Below are positions 52,699 through 60,710 of a stretch of DNA of 64,000 nt, piece after piece; positions within the stretch are counted from its first letter, which is position 1, and each line of letters opens with the position of its first letter. Origin of the DNA: Paraburkholderia nodosa (lineage in GTDB: Bacteria > Pseudomonadota > Gammaproteobacteria > Burkholderiales > Burkholderiaceae); contig NZ_MCNV01000009.1 of assembly GCF_001718195.1 (NCBI RefSeq), positions 124,001 to 188,000 on the forward strand, in the 5' to 3' direction. Made by a program: the position numbers and the translations under genes. Under the pieces are notes generated by a model. The model had not been told where the DNA came from. It saw only the letters and a list, made by a program, of their open reading frames with translations, and searched no databases.

Positions 52699-53415
52699 AT
52701 GAAGCCGCTGCTGCGCGTGCTACTGATTGTCGATGCGTTGACGTTGCTTGGGTTCGGCGTGCTGTTCGTTCTCACGCCCTGGACTCTCGTCTACGACGCG
52801 TTGCAACTGGTGCAAACGCAGCCGGCGCTCGTTGGGCAGGCGTTTGGCGTGGTGCTGCTGGGTTTCGCGTGGCTCGCGCTGCGCGCGGCCTTCCACGGGG
52901 AGATGACACTGCCTGTGGGCCGCACCGTGGGGCACGTCAACTGGATTGCCGGCGTGCTGATGCTGGTCTGGCTGATCGGACTGCGTGCGCCGCGGCTCAC
53001 GGGTTTTGGCCAGTTGGTGGCAGGTGCGGTTGGGGTGTGGCTGATCGTCCTCGGCCTCGGCGGCGTCCGGCTCGCGGGCGCGGTGCGCAAGCGCCAGAAG
53101 GGGCAGGCGAGCGGCAGTTCCGCGCAGCAGCGCAAGGTGGAGAAGGCCCAGCCCGAACGGCGCGAAGAGCCGGTGTCGTACGCGAAGCCGGGCTTTATGC
53201 GAACGATGGCGTGGGGCGGAGGGGCAAAACGGGCGGCAGCGCCGGTCGAACCCGTTGTGGAAGTCCCGACCGTGACGCCCGCGGCCGTTCCGCCGGTTGC
53301 GCCCCGTCCATCGCCGGTTACGCCGCCGCCCGCCAGTCCCGCGCAAGCTCGAGAGGCTCGCCAGGCGGCTCGCGACGAGGCGGCCGACGCACCGAGGCCG
53401 CCGCTGCGTGGCTGA
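52699..53415 (+). CDS. Uncharacterised membrane protein between guaB and guaA
   Basis: A 238-residue protein I do not recognise as a named family. Four hydrophobic segments lie at about residues 5-28, 43-63, 78-96 and 104-126; the remaining 110 residues are hydrophilic, with an Arg/Lys/Gln stretch and a Pro/Val/Ala-rich tail. It starts 6 bases after the guaB stop, so it is probably in one operon with guaB and guaA (179 bases downstream). No catalytic motif is visible. A role linked to purine transport or membrane topology is speculation. Confidence 0.75.
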   Translation: MKPLLRVLLIVDALTLLGFGVLFVLTPWTLVYDALQLVQTQPALVGQAFGVVLLGFAWLALRAAFHGEMTLPVGRTVGHVNWIAGVLMLVWLIGLRAPRLTGFGQLVAGAVGVWLIVLGLGGVRLAGAVRKRQKGQASGSSAQQRKVEKAQPERREEPVSYAKPGFMRTMAWGGGAKRAAAPVEPVVEVPTVTPAAVPPVAPRPSPVTPPPASPAQAREARQAARDEAADAPRPPLRG

Positions 53416-53594
53416 AGCCACGCGCAAACCCGACCTCCCAAACAGCAGACGCAGTGCGCCCGAAGCACACCCGAACTTGCGCCACCCGGTGCCGCCGTAG
53501 CGCGGCGCTTGGGTCCTGATGAATTCACGCTGCGCGCATTTGAAGTGTCGCGCGGCTTTCCGTATCCGTTCTTTTTTAGGTCTCGTCCGCAGCC

Positions 53595-55178
53595 ATGCAC
53601 GACAAAATCCTGATCCTCGACTTCGGCTCGCAAGTCACCCAGCTCATCGCGCGCCGCGTGCGCGAAGCCCACGTTTATTCGGAAATCCATCCGTACGATG
53701 TGGATGACGCATTCGTGCGCGAATTCGCGCCAAAGGGCATCATCCTCTCCGGCGGCCCGAACTCGGTCACGGACACCGACACGCCGCGCGCGCCGCAAGC
53801 CGTGTTCGAACTGGGCGTGCCGGTTCTCGGCATTTGCTACGGCATGCAGACAATGGCCGAACAGCTCGGCGGCAAGGTCGACGGCGGCCACCTGCGCGAA
53901 TTCGGCTACGCCGAAGTGCGCGCGCGCAACCACACGAGCTTCCTCGAGGGCATCGAAGACTTCCGCACGAGCGAAGGCCACGGCATGCTCAAGGTGTGGA
54001 TGAGCCACGGCGACAAGGTCACGGAAATGCCGGCAGGCTTCCAGCTGATGGCGTCGACGGAATCGTGCCCGATCGCGGCCATGGCCGATGAAGCGCGCCA
54101 CTTCTACGGCCTGCAATGGCACCCGGAAGTCACGCACACGGTGCAGGGCCGCGCGATGCTCGAGCGCTTCGTGCTCGGCATCTGCGGCGCGAAGGCCGAC
54201 TGGGAGATGGGCCACTACATCGACGAAGCCGTCGAGACGATCCGCAGGCAGGTGGGCAACGAGCACGTGATTCTCGGCCTCTCGGGCGGCGTGGATTCGT
54301 CGGTCGCGGCGGCGCTGCTGCATCGTGCGATTGGCGACCAGCTGACCTGCGTGTTCGTCGATCACGGCCTGCTGCGTCTGAACGAAGCCGAGCAGGTGAT
54401 GTCGATGTTCGCCGACAACCTCGGCGTGAAGGTGATCCATGTCGACGCGAGCGAAGCGTTCATGTCGAAGCTCGCCGGCGTGACCGATCCGGAAGCGAAG
54501 CGCAAGATCATCGGCGCGGAGTTCGTCGAAGTGTTCCAGACGGAAGCTGGCAAGCTCACCGACGCCAAATGGCTCGCGCAAGGCACGATCTATCCGGACG
54601 TCATCGAGTCGGCCGGCAAGGGCAAGAAGGCCGCGCACACGATCAAGAGCCACCACAACGTGGGCGGCCTGCCGGAAACGCTCAACCTCAAGCTGCTCGA
54701 ACCGCTGCGTGAACTCTTCAAGGACGAAGTGCGCGAACTGGGTGTGAAGCTCGGCCTGCCGCACGAAATGGTCTATCGCCATCCGTTCCCGGGCCCTGGC
54801 CTCGGCGTGCGTATTCTCGGCGAAGTGAAGCGCGATTTTGCGGATCTGCTGCGCCGCGCGGATGCGATCTTCATCGAGACGCTGCGTAACACGATCGACA
54901 AGGAAACCGGCAAGTCGTGGTACGAGCTCACGAGCCAGGCGTTCGCCGTGTTTCTGCCGGTGAAGAGCGTGGGCGTGATGGGCGATGGCCGCACGTACGA
55001 GTATGTCGTTGCGCTGCGCGCAGTGCAGACGCTCGACTTCATGACGGCGCACTGGGCGCACTTGCCGCACGAGTTGCTGGGCCACGTGTCGAACCGCATC
55101 ATCAATGAAGTGCGCGGCATCAACCGTGTGGTGTACGACATCTCGGGCAAGCCGCCCGCGACGATCGAATGGGAGTGA
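53595..55178 (+). CDS. guaA: GMP synthase (glutamine-hydrolysing)
   Basis: A 527-residue enzyme aminating XMP to GMP. The class I glutamine amidotransferase domain has Cys81 in GICYGMQTMAE and the downstream HPEVTHT motif; the ATP pyrophosphatase domain has the P-loop LSGGVDSSVAA, and the C-terminal dimerisation domain ends SGKPPATIEWE. It follows the unknown membrane gene and precedes a bidirectional hairpin terminator. Confidence 0.98.
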   Translation: MHDKILILDFGSQVTQLIARRVREAHVYSEIHPYDVDDAFVREFAPKGIILSGGPNSVTDTDTPRAPQAVFELGVPVLGICYGMQTMAEQLGGKVDGGHLREFGYAEVRARNHTSFLEGIEDFRTSEGHGMLKVWMSHGDKVTEMPAGFQLMASTESCPIAAMADEARHFYGLQWHPEVTHTVQGRAMLERFVLGICGAKADWEMGHYIDEAVETIRRQVGNEHVILGLSGGVDSSVAAALLHRAIGDQLTCVFVDHGLLRLNEAEQVMSMFADNLGVKVIHVDASEAFMSKLAGVTDPEAKRKIIGAEFVEVFQTEAGKLTDAKWLAQGTIYPDVIESAGKGKKAAHTIKSHHNVGGLPETLNLKLLEPLRELFKDEVRELGVKLGLPHEMVYRHPFPGPGLGVRILGEVKRDFADLLRRADAIFIETLRNTIDKETGKSWYELTSQAFAVFLPVKSVGVMGDGRTYEYVVALRAVQTLDFMTAHWAHLPHELLGHVSNRIINEVRGINRVVYDISGKPPATIEWE

Positions 55179-55210
55179 CGTTCTCCCGCTAGCCTGCAGG
55201 CGAAGCAAAG

Positions 55211-55248
55211 AACCCGCGTTCGGCACGGTGTGCCGGCGCGGGTTTTTT
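55211..55248. terminator. Terminator between guaA and the sugar-binding protein gene
   Basis: AACCCGCG (55211-55218) pairs with CGCGGGTT (55237-55244), followed by a run of T on the plus strand. An A-rich stretch before the stem allows weaker termination of the minus-strand ABC operon. Confidence 0.8.
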
Positions 55249-55259
55249 GCTTCCGGCGC

Positions 55260-56252
55260 TCAATGCTTCAGGCACGTATCCGCGTTCTTCCAGGTGCAAA
55301 CGTCGAGACCCGTGTGGACGATCGGCTTCACCGTCTTTCCTTCGGCGAGGTCGCGCATCACCATCGCCGCCTGATAGCCCATTTCCTCAGGCCGCTGCCC
55401 GACCAGCGCATTGACCTTGTGGTCCTTGAGGGCCTGCAGCTCCGGCCCGAGCGTATCGGCTGAAACGATCACGAACTGGCCGCTGTTGATCTTGTCCATG
55501 ATCGGCGCGACGACCTGCGAATACGCCTCGGGTGCGAAGAGCGGCCAGCCGCCCTCGAACACGAACGCCTGGAGCGTGCTGGCGTTCGCGGTGAGCGTGT
55601 CCTGCATCATCTGGTTCGCTTTCGCGGCATCGTCGTTCACGTAGAGCGGACAGGCGCTGATCTCGTGCCAGTTGTTTTCGCCCGCCAGCTTCTTGATGCC
55701 TTTCTTGCCCGAGAGCACGTCGCGTGTGCCCTGGGCGCGCTGGTTGATGTTCTCGGCCGCGGGGTTGCCCATCACGAGGCAGATGTTGCCGCCCTTGGGC
55801 ATCAGCGTCTTCAACTGCTCGCCGAGCTTCACGCCCAGCTCGTAGTTGTCGGTGCCCACATACGCCTTGCGCAACGACTGGTCCTTCGGCAGCAGATCGG
55901 CGTCCGCGGTGATGATCGGGATCTTCGCGTTGCGGCGGCGGATCACCTCGGCAATGGCCGGCGCGTTCGACGGCGAAATGGCAATCGCCGCGACGCCCTT
56001 GGTCAGCAGGTCGTCGACGATCTGCACTTCGGCGCTTTCATCCGCCGCTGTCGCGGGGCCCGTGTAGTAGCAGTTGTAGCCCTGTTTGCTGAGCTCCTTG
56101 TTGGCCCGGTCGCAGCCCTGGTGCATGAGGTCGAAGTACGGATTGTCGAGGCCCTTCACGACCAGCGCGAGGGCCTTGTCGGCTGCGTAGGCGGAAGAGG
56201 CCAGCATCGCGAGCCCTCCGATCGCAGCGAGATACTTCCACGCTTTCTTCAT
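55260..56252 (-). CDS. Sugar ABC transporter substrate-binding protein
   Basis: A 330-residue periplasmic binding protein of the ribose/galactose type (Peripla_BP_4). A signal peptide runs to about residue 23 (cut after SSAYA). The mature protein has the two-lobe pattern with GLDNPYFDLMHQGCD near the start and VGQRPEEMGYQAAMV near the end. CAGGAGG lies just before ATG 56252. It is the last gene of a three-gene minus-strand operon. The sugar cannot be assigned. Confidence 0.9.
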   Translation of the reverse strand: MKKAWKYLAAIGGLAMLASSAYAADKALALVVKGLDNPYFDLMHQGCDRANKELSKQGYNCYYTGPATAADESAEVQIVDDLLTKGVAAIAISPSNAPAIAEVIRRRNAKIPIITADADLLPKDQSLRKAYVGTDNYELGVKLGEQLKTLMPKGGNICLVMGNPAAENINQRAQGTRDVLSGKKGIKKLAGENNWHEISACPLYVNDDAAKANQMMQDTLTANASTLQAFVFEGGWPLFAPEAYSQVVAPIMDKINSGQFVIVSADTLGPELQALKDHKVNALVGQRPEEMGYQAAMVMRDLAEGKTVKPIVHTGLDVCTWKNADTCLKH

Positions 56253-56437
56253 GGTTTCCTCCTGTTCGGCGCCGGTTGTACGGCGCGCGTGTCTCGTACA
56301 GTTTTCGTCATCGGAAGGAAAGCCCGCGCCCGTGCCTTGGGCTTTCTGCGGAACCGCGCGCAACGAGTCGCGCTTCTTGTGATGGCTGACGGCCGGCGGT
56401 TCCGCGTGCAGTCCGGCCGCGCCTCCCTGAATTCCGT
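56253..56437 (-). other. Structured spacer between permease and binding-protein genes
   Basis: This 185-base gap holds a perfect 10-base inverted repeat (GCGGAACCGC at 56348-56357 and GCGGTTCCGC at 56396-56405) and a shorter one (AAAGCCC at 56319-56325 and GGGCTTT at 56339-56345). Such structures could stabilise the downstream binding-protein mRNA. Confidence 0.55.
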
Positions 56438-57463
56438 TCAGTCGTTTTGCCGCTCGCCGCCCAGCCGGTTGAACAGCACGGCGATGATGATGAAGCCGCC
56501 TACGACCGTGCCTTGCCAGAACGAATCGACGCCGAGCAGGATCAGGCTGTTGCGGATCACTTCGATGAGCGCGGCGCCGACGATCGTGCCGAACGCGCTG
56601 CCCACGCCGCCCGCGAGATTGGTGCCGCCGATCACCGTGGCGGCGATCACGCGTAGCTCGTCGCCGGTGCCGAGGCCGGTGGTCACCGCGCCGAGCCAGC
56701 CCACTTCGAGAATGGCCGCGACGCCTGCCATCAGGCCGCCCAGCACATAGACCGAGCAGATCACGCGCCGTACCGGCACGCCGGTGAGATTGGCCGCATG
56801 ACGGTTGCCGCCGACCGCGAAGACATAGCGGCCCCAGCGCGTGAAGGCGAAGGCGAACCAGAACAGCAGGCCGAGGACGATCAGAAACCACACGGGATTG
56901 GCCACGCCGAGCGTTTTGCCGCCGCCGAGCACGAGGAGCTTGTGCCCGTCGGGTCCGAATTCGAAGATGGTCCGGCTTCCGGAGATCACGAGCGCGAGGC
57001 TGCGGCCCACGCTCAGCATGCCGAGCGTCACGACGAACGGCTGCATGTTGAGATAGGCGATGAGCAGGCCGTTCACGAGGCCGACCACCCCCGCGGTGAG
57101 CAGGCCGAGGCCGATGCCGGCCCAGATCGGGTAGCCCGCGTTCATCGTGACGGAAAGCACGATGCCGCTCAGGCCGATCGTCGAGCCGACCGAAATGTCG
57201 ATCCCGCCTGTAATGATGATGGCCATCATCCCCAGCGCGACGATGGCGACAAAGGCGAAGTTGCGCGTGACGTTGAAGAGGTTTTGCTGCGTGGCGAACG
57301 TCGAGGTGACGAACGAGAGCAGGAGGCAGGCTGCGAGCGTCGCGAGCACCACCCAGAACACCTGGCTCGCGAGCAGTCCGCTCCAGCGGGCGTGGGTCTT
57401 CGCGGATTGGGGATCGTCAAGCAGTGTCGGCATCGGATTCGGCCTTTGCGGCGCATCGTTCAA
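56438..57463 (-). CDS. Sugar ABC transporter permease (CUT2 type)
   Basis: A 341-residue permease with about eight to ten hydrophobic helices and the conserved ITGGIDISVGS and VIGGTNLAGGVGS motifs of the RbsC family. I start it at TTG 57463 because AGGAG lies 8 bases upstream; GTG 57487 and ATG 57433 are alternatives. A pair of palindromes (57484-57571) sits in the 129-base gap before it. Confidence 0.9.
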   Translation of the reverse strand: MNDAPQRPNPMPTLLDDPQSAKTHARWSGLLASQVFWVVLATLAACLLLSFVTSTFATQQNLFNVTRNFAFVAIVALGMMAIIITGGIDISVGSTIGLSGIVLSVTMNAGYPIWAGIGLGLLTAGVVGLVNGLLIAYLNMQPFVVTLGMLSVGRSLALVISGSRTIFEFGPDGHKLLVLGGGKTLGVANPVWFLIVLGLLFWFAFAFTRWGRYVFAVGGNRHAANLTGVPVRRVICSVYVLGGLMAGVAAILEVGWLGAVTTGLGTGDELRVIAATVIGGTNLAGGVGSAFGTIVGAALIEVIRNSLILLGVDSFWQGTVVGGFIIIAVLFNRLGGERQND

Positions 57464-57483
57464 TTCCGGGTCTCCTGTCGGCC

Positions 57484-57571
57484 GCACTTAGCGCTTCAGC
57501 GCTTAGTGCGGCCCCATGCAAAGCGGTCGGCGCGCACTTAGCGCTTCAGCGCTTAGTGCGGCCCCATGCAA
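57484..57571 (-). repeat. Two 38-base palindromic repeats inside the ABC operon
   Basis: Copies at 57484-57521 and 57534-57571 are identical over 38 bases, with period 50. Each contains GCACT-T-AGCGC, a four-base TTCA loop, GCGCT-T-AGTGC, i.e. two five-base stems separated by a T-T mismatch, followed by GGCCCCATGCAA. Read on the coding strand they lie between the ATPase stop and the permease start. Confidence 0.9.
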
Positions 57572-57592
57572 CACAATCGCGCGCGGGCCGCT

Positions 57593-58333
57593 TCAGGCCG
57601 CGGCGATGGCTCCGGTGATCAGGCCGGTGACTTCCTCCGGCGAAGAGGCTTCGGTCTGCTTGTCCGCAACCTTGCGCCCGCGCCGCATGACGACCACGCG
57701 GTGGGCGACTTCGAAAACGTCAGGCATGCGGTGACTGATGAGAATGACGGCAATGCCATGTTCGGACAGGCGTTTGATGAGGTCGAGCACCTGCGCGACC
57801 TGGCGCACGCTGATCGCGGCGGTGGGTTCGTCCATGAGCACGAGCCGCGCCTCGGACAGTCGCGTGCGCGCAATCGCCACGGCCTGGCGCTGGCCGCCCG
57901 ACATCTGCCGGACGAGATCGCGCGGGCGCGTTTCGGACTTCAGTTCCTTGAACAGCTCGGCAGCGCGCCGGTACATGGCCGCGTGATCGAGTACGCGAAA
58001 GGGCCATATGCCGAGGCGCGGCTCGCGCCCGAGAAAGACGTTGGCCGCCGCGGTGAGGTTGTCGCAGAGCGCGAGGTCCTGATACACGACCTCGATGCCC
58101 TTGGCGCGGGCATCCACGGGGCGGCTGAAATGAACGGGCTTGCCGTCGATGAGGACTTCGCCGTGAGAGGGCGGGAAGTTGCCGGCGATGACCTTCACCA
58201 GCGTCGATTTTCCGGCCCCGTTGTCGCCCATGAGTCCGACCACCTGGCCGGGTTCCAGGCTCAACGTCACGTCGGTCAGCGCCTGGATGGCGCCGAAGTG
58301 CCTGGAAACGCCTCTGAGCTCAAGAAGACTCAT
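57593..58333 (-). CDS. Sugar ABC transporter ATPase, single-domain
   Basis: A 246-residue ATPase with one nucleotide-binding domain: Walker A GDNGAGKST (about residues 36-44), signature MSGGQRQAVAIAR, Walker B LVLMDEPTAA and switch His in LISHRMPD. CUT2 systems usually have a double-length ATPase (about 500 residues, RbsA); a half-size form like FrcA is the minority arrangement. It is the first gene of the operon, preceded by a weak promoter at 58410-58438. Confidence 0.9.
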   Translation of the reverse strand: MSLLELRGVSRHFGAIQALTDVTLSLEPGQVVGLMGDNGAGKSTLVKVIAGNFPPSHGEVLIDGKPVHFSRPVDARAKGIEVVYQDLALCDNLTAAANVFLGREPRLGIWPFRVLDHAAMYRRAAELFKELKSETRPRDLVRQMSGGQRQAVAIARTRLSEARLVLMDEPTAAISVRQVAQVLDLIKRLSEHGIAVILISHRMPDVFEVAHRVVVMRRGRKVADKQTEASSPEEVTGLITGAIAAA

Positions 58334-58409
58334 GGACTGTCGCGCTCGCGCCTGTGAAGCCGCCCGTTGCCGTGTCCAGGATGGCCAGGAGACAGGCTAA
58401 CTAGCATGT

Positions 58410-58438
58410 TTTTTAGAGCACGATGGGGCTTTTAGCAA
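58410..58438 (-). promoter_or_regulatory. Candidate promoter of the sugar ABC operon
   Basis: On the minus strand TTGCTA and TAAAAA are separated by 17 bases, about 75 bases upstream of the ATPase ATG. The -10 differs from consensus at two positions. Confidence 0.4.
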
Positions 58439-58507
58439 GACTATTTCATCTGGCGGTCTTGCGACGCCGCGAGCAGGCCGCTGATGAGATAAAATTGCGT
58501 TTTCGCC

Positions 58508-58534
58508 GAAAACCCCCGCCAGACGGACCTGGCG
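58508..58534 (-). terminator. Terminator after the Lrp-family regulator gene
   Basis: Read on the minus strand CGCCAG and CTGGCG form a six-base stem with a six-base loop, then GGGGTTTTC. It lies just after the stop of the regulator gene and separates it from the ABC operon. Confidence 0.65.
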
Positions 58535-58544
58535 CGCGCTTGTC

Positions 58545-59018
58545 TCAGGCTTCCAGCGGCATCGCGCTCGTCCCCTTGAGTTCATCGAGGCAGACGATCG
58601 ACTGCACGCTGTTCACGCCGGGCGCGCGCATCAGCGTATCGAGCAGGAACTCGGAAAGCGCCTTGAGATCGCGCGCCACCACCTTCAGAACGTAGTCGAT
58701 ATCGCCAGTCACGGAGTAGCACTCCTGCACCTGCGGCAACGTCGCGACGAGTTCCTTGAACTTGACGAGCTCGCGCATGTGCCCGCGCTCCATCGTCACC
58801 TGAATGAAGGCGACCACGCCGAAGCCGAGCGCCTGCGCGTCGAGGCGCGTCTCGTAGCGCCGGATCACGCCGAGCTCCTCGAGCCGCCGGTGACGCCTGA
58901 GCGTCTGCGCGGGCGAGAGCTTGATCGCGGCCGCGAGTTCGAGGTTCGAAGCGCGTCCACGCTCCTGCAGTGCGGCGAGAAGCCGCATGTCGATCGTATC
59001 GAGCGCGAGATTTTGCAT
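58545..59018 (-). CDS. Lrp/AsnC-family transcriptional regulator
   Basis: A 157-residue regulator with an N-terminal winged helix-turn-helix (about residues 5-55, LDTIDMRLLAALQERGRASN to LSPAQTLRRHRRLEELG) and a C-terminal RAM ligand domain with the VTGDIDYVLKVVARDL strand. It is divergent from the permease gene at 59273 with a 254-base shared gap, and so is the natural candidate to control permease and tyrB. Ligand unknown. Confidence 0.9.
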   Translation of the reverse strand: MQNLALDTIDMRLLAALQERGRASNLELAAAIKLSPAQTLRRHRRLEELGVIRRYETRLDAQALGFGVVAFIQVTMERGHMRELVKFKELVATLPQVQECYSVTGDIDYVLKVVARDLKALSEFLLDTLMRAPGVNSVQSIVCLDELKGTSAMPLEA

Positions 59019-59272
59019 TTATCTTGCGTGAGATGGGTTTGGGGCGAGAGGGAATTGTATCAATCAGGGTTTGCCTGCGTACGAGATGAAATCATATTTT
59101 TCCGCGTCAACTATACACTGGGCGCACCCGATCGGGCTGGCGGCCAATACCACCAAGCCCGGCAGCGCGCCGATGCAGAAGGTTGTGTGCGCAATTTTAT
59201 TTCGTGGAGCGGAGCCGGCGTCCTACCCGGATGCTTCGGCCCTGCGCACATAAGTCGGAGACAGGACGAGAC

Positions 59273-60667
59273 ATGGTTTCAAACGACACGCGTGAAAATC
59301 GCGGCCAGCTAAAACGCGGCCTCAAGAATCGCCACATTCAGCTCATTGCGCTGGGCGGGGCGATCGGCACGGGCCTGTTCCTCGGCATTGCGCAGACGAT
59401 TCAGACCGCCGGCCCCTCGGTGCTGCTCGGCTACGGCGTCGCCGGCATCATTGCGTTCTTCATCATGCGGCAACTGGGCGAGATGGTCGTGGACGAGCCC
59501 GTCGCCGGTTCGTTCAGCTATTTCGCAGACAAGTATTTCGGCCCGTTCGCGGGCTTTCTCTCCGGCTGGAACTACTGGGTGCTCTACGTGCTCGTGAGCA
59601 TGGCCGAGCTTTCGGCGGTCGGCATCTACATGCATTACTGGTGGCCGACGCTGCCCACGTGGGTCTCGGCGCTGGTGTTCTTCGTCGTGATCAACGGCAT
59701 CAACCTCACGAGCGTCAAGTCGTATGGCGAACTCGAGTTCTGGTTCGCCATCATCAAGGTGCTCGCGATCGTCGGCATGATCGCCTTCGGCGGCTGGCTG
59801 CTGTTCTCGGGCTCGGCCGGTCCCGAGGCAAGCGTGTCGAACCTCTGGCGCAACGGCGGTTTCTTCCCGCACGGCGTCTCGGGTCTCGTCATGGCCATGG
59901 CGGTCGTGATGTTCTCGTTCGGCGGGCTGGAGCTGGTCGGCATCACCGCGGCAGAGGCCGATGATCCCTCGCACAGCATTCCGCGCGCGACGAATCAGGT
60001 GATCTACCGCATCCTGATTTTCTACATCGGCGCGCTCGGCGTGCTGCTCTCGCTCTACCCCTGGCAGAAGGTCGTGGCCGGCGGCAGCCCCTTCGTGCTG
60101 ATCTTCCACGCGATGAACAGCGACCTCGTGGCCAACGTGCTGAATCTCGTCGTGCTGACGGCGGCGCTCTCGGTCTACAACAGCGGCGTGTACTGCAACA
60201 GCCGCATGCTCTACGGTCTCGCGCAGCAAGGCAATGCGCCGAAGGCGCTGCTCAAGGTGAGCCGGCGCGGCATTCCGCTGGCGGCGCTCGGCGTGTCGGC
60301 GTTCGTCACGGCCGCCTGCGTGATCATCAACTACTTCATGCCGGGCAAGGCGTTCGAACTGCTGATGGGGCTCGTCGTGTCCGCGCTCATCATTAACTGG
60401 GCGATGATCAGCCTGATTCACCTGAAGTTCCGCCGCGAGAAGGCGCGTACCGGTCAGACGACCACGTTCCGCAGCCTCGGTTATCCGCTGACGAATTACG
60501 TGTGTCTCGCGTTCCTCGGCGGCATTCTCGTTGTAATGTATCTGATCCCGGATCTGCGCATTTCCGTGTACCTGATTCCGGTCTGGCTGGGCGTGCTTGG
60601 GCTCGCCTACCGCCTGTGGTGCCGCAAGTCAGTGCCGGCGCTGCAACGCGGCGTGCCGGCTCCGTAA
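59273..60667 (+). CDS. Amino acid permease, aromatic-type (AroP/PheP-like)
   Basis: A 464-residue APC-superfamily transporter with about twelve transmembrane helices. The N-terminal HIQLIALGGAIGTGLFLG motif and the GSFSYFADKYFGPFAGF segment identify the AAT branch (AroP, PheP, AnsP). The next gene is tyrB, 43 bases downstream, which supports aromatic amino acids as substrates. ATG 59273 is preceded by ACAGGA. Confidence 0.9.
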   Translation: MVSNDTRENRGQLKRGLKNRHIQLIALGGAIGTGLFLGIAQTIQTAGPSVLLGYGVAGIIAFFIMRQLGEMVVDEPVAGSFSYFADKYFGPFAGFLSGWNYWVLYVLVSMAELSAVGIYMHYWWPTLPTWVSALVFFVVINGINLTSVKSYGELEFWFAIIKVLAIVGMIAFGGWLLFSGSAGPEASVSNLWRNGGFFPHGVSGLVMAMAVVMFSFGGLELVGITAAEADDPSHSIPRATNQVIYRILIFYIGALGVLLSLYPWQKVVAGGSPFVLIFHAMNSDLVANVLNLVVLTAALSVYNSGVYCNSRMLYGLAQQGNAPKALLKVSRRGIPLAALGVSAFVTAACVIINYFMPGKAFELLMGLVVSALIINWAMISLIHLKFRREKARTGQTTTFRSLGYPLTNYVCLAFLGGILVVMYLIPDLRISVYLIPVWLGVLGLAYRLWCRKSVPALQRGVPAP

Positions 60668-60710
60668 GCGCTGATATTCGTCCCGAATTTCGTCCAGAGA
60701 GTTAAACAGC

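Noticed and set aside
59071..59253. 60-codon open frame between the Lrp gene and the permease gene
   Set aside because: No ribosome-binding site, no similarity, lies in the divergent promoter region.
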